A stretch of 64,000 bases of DNA, from assembly GCF_035688975.1 (NCBI RefSeq), contig NZ_DASSMH010000115.1, positions 1 to 64,000 on the forward strand, read 5' to 3'. Positions 60,772 to 64,000 of the stretch are shown in pieces. A program made the position numbers and the translations under genes. Numbering within the stretch: the stretch's first letter is position 1; every line of letters begins with the position of its first letter. The notes beneath the pieces were generated by a model that was given only the letters and a program-made list of their open reading frames with translations, had not been told where the DNA came from and made no database searches. Origin of the DNA: CALMNV01 sp035688975. Its GTDB lineage: Bacteria; Actinomycetota; Actinomycetes; Actinomycetales; Dermatophilaceae.

Positions 60772-61161
60772 ATGGACTCCCTTCCCAGCCGCATCCTCGG
60801 TGACTACGGCGAGCGCCTCGCCTGCCGGTATCTGACCGACCGGGGGCTGACCGTCCTCGACCGCAACTGGCGCTGCGCGCGGGGCGAGATCGACATCGTC
60901 GCCGAGGACGGCGGCTGCATCGTCATCTGCGAGGTGAAGACCCGCAGCTCCGAGCAATTCGGCGCCCCGTTCGAGGCCGTCACCCAGCGCAAGGTCCGAC
61001 GGCTCCGACGCCTCGCCGGGCTGTGGCTCGAGACGGGTCGGTCGCCGGCCGAGGGGACCGGGCGCTCGGTGGCGCCCGGTGGCCTGCGGATCGACGTCAT
61101 CTCGATCCTCTGCGCACCCGGCGCACCGGCCCGCCTCGAGCACCTGCGCGGCGTGTCGTGA
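60772..61161 (+). CDS. YraN/UPF0102 family protein
   Basis: A 129-residue protein with a restriction-endonuclease-like core: GDYGERLACRYLTDRG, NWRCARGEIDIVAEDG and VICEVKTRSS carry the conserved glutamate, aspartate and lysine. Proposed nuclease or Holliday-junction-associated role is unproven. ATG start. Overlaps the comM start as GTGA. The rnhB-yraN-comM-dprA order is widely conserved. Confidence 0.92.
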   Translation: MDSLPSRILGDYGERLACRYLTDRGLTVLDRNWRCARGEIDIVAEDGGCIVICEVKTRSSEQFGAPFEAVTQRKVRRLRRLAGLWLETGRSPAEGTGRSVAPGGLRIDVISILCAPGAPARLEHLRGVS

Positions 61162-62708
61162 GCGGGTTGGGGCGCACCATGGCGGTCGGGCTGCGCGGCG
61201 TGACCGGCTTCCTCGTCGACGTCGAGGCGCACGTGTCCCAAGGACTGCCGTCGTTCGTCATCAGCGGCCTCGGCGACTCCGCCGTCGCGCAGTCGCCGGG
61301 GCGGATCCGGGCGGCCGCGTCGGCCCTGGCGCTGCCGGCGAGCCAGCGGCGGATCACGGTCAACCTCTCGCCCGCGGGCGTGCGCAAGACCGGGCCGGGG
61401 TTCGACCTGGCGATCCTCGTCGCGGTGGCGGCCGCCATGGGCGCCGTGCCGCAGCGCGTCGTCTCCGACGTGCTGCATCTCGGCGAGCTCGGGCTCGACG
61501 GTGCGGTCCGCGGGGTCCCGGGGGTGCTGCCCGCCATCCACGCGGCCGCGCAGGAGGGCGTCCGGCACGTCGTCGTCCCGGTCGCGAATGCCGCGGAGGC
61601 CCGCCTCGTCTCCGGCGTCCAGGTGCACCCGGTCGCCGACGTGGCCGAGCTGATGCAGCGCTACGCCAACCTCGCGCGAGGCCGGCCCGTGGTCGAGGTG
61701 CCCGTGCCGCCCTCGCGGGAGCCGGCGTCGCCAGCCACGGGGATGGACCTCGCCGAGGTGCTCGGCCAGGCGGAGGCGAAGCTGGCCCTGGAGATCGCGG
61801 CGGCCGGTGGGCACCACCTGCTCATGGCGGGGCCGCCCGGGGCGGGCAAGACGATGCTCGCGGAACGGTTGCCCGGCCTGCTGCCGGGCCTCGACGAGCC
61901 TCGGTCCATGGAAGTGACGGCCATCCACTCCGTGCTGGGCGTCCTCGGCGACGACGTGCGGCTCATCCGGCGGCCGCCCTTCGTCGCCCCACACCACGGA
62001 GCGTCGACGGCTGCCGTCATCGGCGGCGGCAGCGGGCGGATCCGCCCCGGTGCCGTCACGCAGGCCCATGCCGGGGTCCTCTTCCTCGACGAGACGCCCG
62101 AGTTCGACAAGAACGTCCTGCAAGCGCTGCGGACCCCCCTCGAGCGCGGCACGGTGACTATCGCCAGGGCCGCGGAGACGGTCACCTTCCCAGCCCGCTT
62201 CCAGCTGGTCCTCGCCGCGAATCCCTGCCCGTGCGGCCACGGGTGGGGCAAGGGGCTGGACTGCACCTGCACCCCGCTCCTGCGCCGCAACTACTTCGGC
62301 AAGCTCTCCGGGCCCCTGCTCGACCGCGTGGACCTGCAGGTCCACGTGCAGCCGCCGGGTCTCACGTCCGCGGGACAGGCGCCGGGCGAGACCACCGCCA
62401 CGGTGGCGGCGCGCGTGGCGCAGGCGCGGGCGGCCCAGCGCCACCGGTGGGCGGCTGCCCGTCGGGCCGTCGAGCTCAACAGCGAGGTCGCCGGCTCGGT
62501 CCTGCGCGAGCCGCCCTGGCGGCTACCGCGCCTGGACACCGCCCCGCTCGACCGGGCGCTCGAGCTGGGGTCGATCAGCCTGCGCGGATACGACCGCACG
62601 TTGCGCGTGGCGTGGACCATGGCGGACCTCGTGGGGCTGACCCGCCCGGTCCGCGAGCAGGTGGACCTGGCGCTCTCCTTGCGGCGGCAGGCGGCGGTGG
62701 CGGCATGA
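61158..62708 (+). CDS. comM: YifB/ComM-family Mg-chelatase-like ATPase
   Basis: A 516-residue AAA+ protein. An N-terminal Lon-S16-like domain (VEAHVSQGLPSFVISGLGDS) precedes the ATPase with Walker A GPPGAGKTMLAERLP (about 226) and Walker B VLFLDETPEF. A C-terminal domain includes the cysteine cluster PCPCGHG...CTCTPLL. ComM homologues are branch-migration helicases for integrating transformed DNA; the adjacency to dprA supports a role in DNA uptake or recombination. The GTG overlaps the yraN stop. Confidence 0.93.
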   Translation: MSGLGRTMAVGLRGVTGFLVDVEAHVSQGLPSFVISGLGDSAVAQSPGRIRAAASALALPASQRRITVNLSPAGVRKTGPGFDLAILVAVAAAMGAVPQRVVSDVLHLGELGLDGAVRGVPGVLPAIHAAAQEGVRHVVVPVANAAEARLVSGVQVHPVADVAELMQRYANLARGRPVVEVPVPPSREPASPATGMDLAEVLGQAEAKLALEIAAAGGHHLLMAGPPGAGKTMLAERLPGLLPGLDEPRSMEVTAIHSVLGVLGDDVRLIRRPPFVAPHHGASTAAVIGGGSGRIRPGAVTQAHAGVLFLDETPEFDKNVLQALRTPLERGTVTIARAAETVTFPARFQLVLAANPCPCGHGWGKGLDCTCTPLLRRNYFGKLSGPLLDRVDLQVHVQPPGLTSAGQAPGETTATVAARVAQARAAQRHRWAAARRAVELNSEVAGSVLREPPWRLPRLDTAPLDRALELGSISLRGYDRTLRVAWTMADLVGLTRPVREQVDLALSLRRQAAVAA

Positions 62709-63799
62709 CCGACGAGCGACGGGCGAGAGCTGCCCTGAGCCGGCTCGTCGAACCGTGTGACGCAACCGTCGCGGCGCTGCTGGACCGGGTCGGGGCCGTG
62801 GAGGCCGTCGAGCGAATCCGGTGGGCGGCCAAGGGGCTCGAGCGCTTCGCCGCCCGGGTGGAGCGGCTCGACGTCGACCAGGACCTCGCCAACGGCGCCC
62901 GGATCGGGGCGCGTGTCGTCATCCCCGGAGACGACGAGTGGCCGGCGCGGCTCGACGACCTCCCGATCCCGCCGTGGTGCCTCTGGGTCCGCGGACCGCT
63001 GGAGCTCGGGGCGGGCCTGCGCCGGTCGGTGGCGGTCGTGGGCGCGCGGATCTGCACCCCCTACGGTGAGCACTTCGCGGCCGAGCTCGGTGCCGCGCTC
63101 GCCGGCCGTGGCTGGGCGGTGGTCTCGGGCGCGGCCTTCGGGATCGACGCGGCGGCGCATCGTGGCTGCCTCGCGGTCGACGGCACCACCGTGGCGGTGC
63201 TCGCCGGCGGCATCGACCGCGTCTATCCCGCCGCCCACGGGCAGCTCCTGCAGCGCATCCTCGACCGGGGCGCCTGTGTCTCCGAGGTGGCACCGGGATC
63301 CGCGCCGATGAAGAGCCGTTTCCTGCACCGCAACCGGCTGATCGCGGCGCTGACCGCCGGCACGGTGGTCGTCGAGGCGGGGCTGCGGTCCGGCTCCCTC
63401 AACACCGCGCGTCACGCCACCGCGCTGCTCCGTCCGGTCGCCGCCGTGCCCGGGCCGGTCACCTCGATGAGCTCGGCCGGCTGCCACCAACACATCCGGT
63501 CGGGCGAGGCGGTCCTCGTCACGAGCGCGGCGGAGGTCATCGAGCTCGTCGGCGACGTGGGCGTCGACGCGTGCGAGGAGCCGAGCGGGCCGGTGCTGGC
63601 CGCCGACCACCTGCCGCCGGCCGAGGCGGGCGTCCTCGAGGCCCTGCCGGTGCGCGGCTCCATGGACCTCGACGGCCTCAGCGTCCTGACGACGTTGGCG
63701 CCCCTCGCGGTCCGAGCGGCGCTGGCCCGGCTCGAGGACCTCGGCCTCGCCGTCGCCGAGGAGGGCCGTTGGCGCAAGGCCCGAGCGCGCCGCTCCTGA
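62705..63799 (+). CDS. dprA: DNA-processing protein DprA
   Basis: RecA loader for single-stranded DNA, 364 residues. The Rossmann-like core holds VVGARICTPYG, VVSGAAFGIDAAAHRG and AGGIDRVYPAAHGQL; RFLHRNRLIAALTAGTVVVEA is the DNA-contacting block. A C-terminal winged-helix-like region (about 300-364) follows. The ATG overlaps the comM stop as ATGA. Convergent with xerC; a weak GACCCC/GGGGTC hairpin overlaps the stop. Confidence 0.95.
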   Translation: MTDERRARAALSRLVEPCDATVAALLDRVGAVEAVERIRWAAKGLERFAARVERLDVDQDLANGARIGARVVIPGDDEWPARLDDLPIPPWCLWVRGPLELGAGLRRSVAVVGARICTPYGEHFAAELGAALAGRGWAVVSGAAFGIDAAAHRGCLAVDGTTVAVLAGGIDRVYPAAHGQLLQRILDRGACVSEVAPGSAPMKSRFLHRNRLIAALTAGTVVVEAGLRSGSLNTARHATALLRPVAAVPGPVTSMSSAGCHQHIRSGEAVLVTSAAEVIELVGDVGVDACEEPSGPVLAADHLPPAEAGVLEALPVRGSMDLDGLSVLTTLAPLAVRAALARLEDLGLAVAEEGRWRKARARRS

Positions 63800-63861
63800 C
63801 CCCAGCCGCCCGGGGGTCGGGGCGCAGTCGTGACGGTCCCCGCGGCTGCCCCGCATCGTGG

Positions 63862-64000
63862 TCAGGCGCGGGGATGGGCCTGCTCGTAGCTGCGACGCAG
63901 CCGATCCACGGAGACGTGGGTGTAGATCTGGGTCGTCGCGAGGCTGGCATGGCCGAGGAGCTCCTGGACGTCCCGAAGGTCCGCGCCGCCTTCGAGCAGG
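63862..64000 (-). CDS. xerC: tyrosine recombinase XerC, partial (C-terminal end)
   Basis: The last 45 codons are present. LEGGADLRDVQELLGHASL and TTQIYTHVSVDRLRRSY carry the conserved histidine and the nucleophilic tyrosine (in QIYTH) of XerC/D recombinases, followed by the stop. Location next to dprA is standard for the housekeeping xerC that resolves chromosome dimers. The rest lies beyond the right edge. Confidence 0.93.
   Translation of the reverse strand, partial: LLEGGADLRDVQELLGHASLATTQIYTHVSVDRLRRSYEQAHPRA

Noticed and set aside
63798..63818. GACCCC/GGGGTC inverted repeat at the end of dprA
   Set aside because: Only six base pairs and overlapping the stop codon; not strong enough to list as a terminator.

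Overview
The window is a contiguous stretch of a high-GC actinobacterial chromosome. GC-rich codon use, frequent GTG starts, ATGA/GTGA gene overlaps, F420-linked enzymes, a HU protein with a long lysine/alanine tail, and the gene order recG-rsmD-coaD-yceD-rpmF-rnc-mutM / smc-ftsY-amtB-glnK-glnD / ffh-rpsP-khpA-rimM-trmD-rplS-lepB-rnhB-yraN-comM-dprA-xerC all fit Micrococcales. The protein flavour resembles Intrasporangiaceae, but that is an inference from memory, not a search. There are no rRNA genes, CRISPR arrays, transposases, prophage genes or plasmid replication genes.

Layout. 1-3.7 kb: biotin operon bioB-bioA-bioF on the minus strand (bioF runs off the left edge), divergent from a BioQ-like TetR gene, with two operator-like boxes between them. 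3.9-6.9 kb: small enzymes (two VOC proteins, a glycosylase-annotated protein, a SnoaL-like protein, a fumarylacetoacetase-family hydrolase). 7-10.8 kb: gltX, a GNAT gene, a damaged glycosyltransferase gene, tRNA-Gln and tRNA-Glu. 10.8-13.7 kb: F420-dependent glucose-6-phosphate dehydrogenase, a lipoprotein L,D-transpeptidase and the IclR-type leucine regulator. 13.9-24.1 kb: leuCD, hupB, CofC/FbiD fused to a cold-shock-like domain, plsC-gpsA, a PLP lyase, ddl, DUF3515, an Lrp-type ligand domain, thiL and rpmB. 24.4-33.2 kb: a DhaL/FakA-like kinase, recG, rsmD, coaD, yceD, rpmF, rnc, mutM and an FAD reductase. 33.6-38.8 kb: a small acidic protein, an M3 peptidase, an OafA-type acyltransferase, acylphosphatase and chorismate mutase. 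38.9-50.9 kb: smc, ftsY, the amtB-glnK-glnD nitrogen operon with GlnR-like boxes, hemerythrin and ffh. 51.2-54.5 kb: an AbiEi-like accessory gene, an amidohydrolase and a GNAT. 54.7-64 kb: the rpsP-to-dprA block (with a TrmD-GNAT fusion and tandem signal peptidases) and the end of xerC on the minus strand.

The genes form mostly core physiology: translation and ribosome maturation (gltX, tRNAs, rpmB, rpmF, rpsP, rplS, rimM, rsmD, trmD, rnc), protein export (ffh, ftsY, two lepB), chromosome organisation and repair (smc, hupB, recG, mutM, rnhB, dprA, xerC), wall and lipid synthesis (ddl, plsC, gpsA), and local biotin, leucine and nitrogen regulons whose operators can be read directly.

The most unusual content is non-coding. 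(1) A dispersed structured repeat: a fixed 28-nt core flanked by tandem 12-bp-period arms (ATCAACTGGC / GCCAGTTGAT), six cores at four intergenic sites, two of which bracket the AbiEi-like gene in opposite orientation. (2) The word GTATGCC/GGCATAC, about fifty copies by eye, several times more than composition predicts, sometimes imposing rare codons. (3) A 13-bp-period TCCACA array between the DUF2469 gene and yraN. (4) A 42-bp perfect palindrome upstream of rimM, and other short tandem arrays in intergenic gaps. Many genes also carry a TANNNT hexamer 6-10 nt before the start codon, the mark of leaderless transcription.
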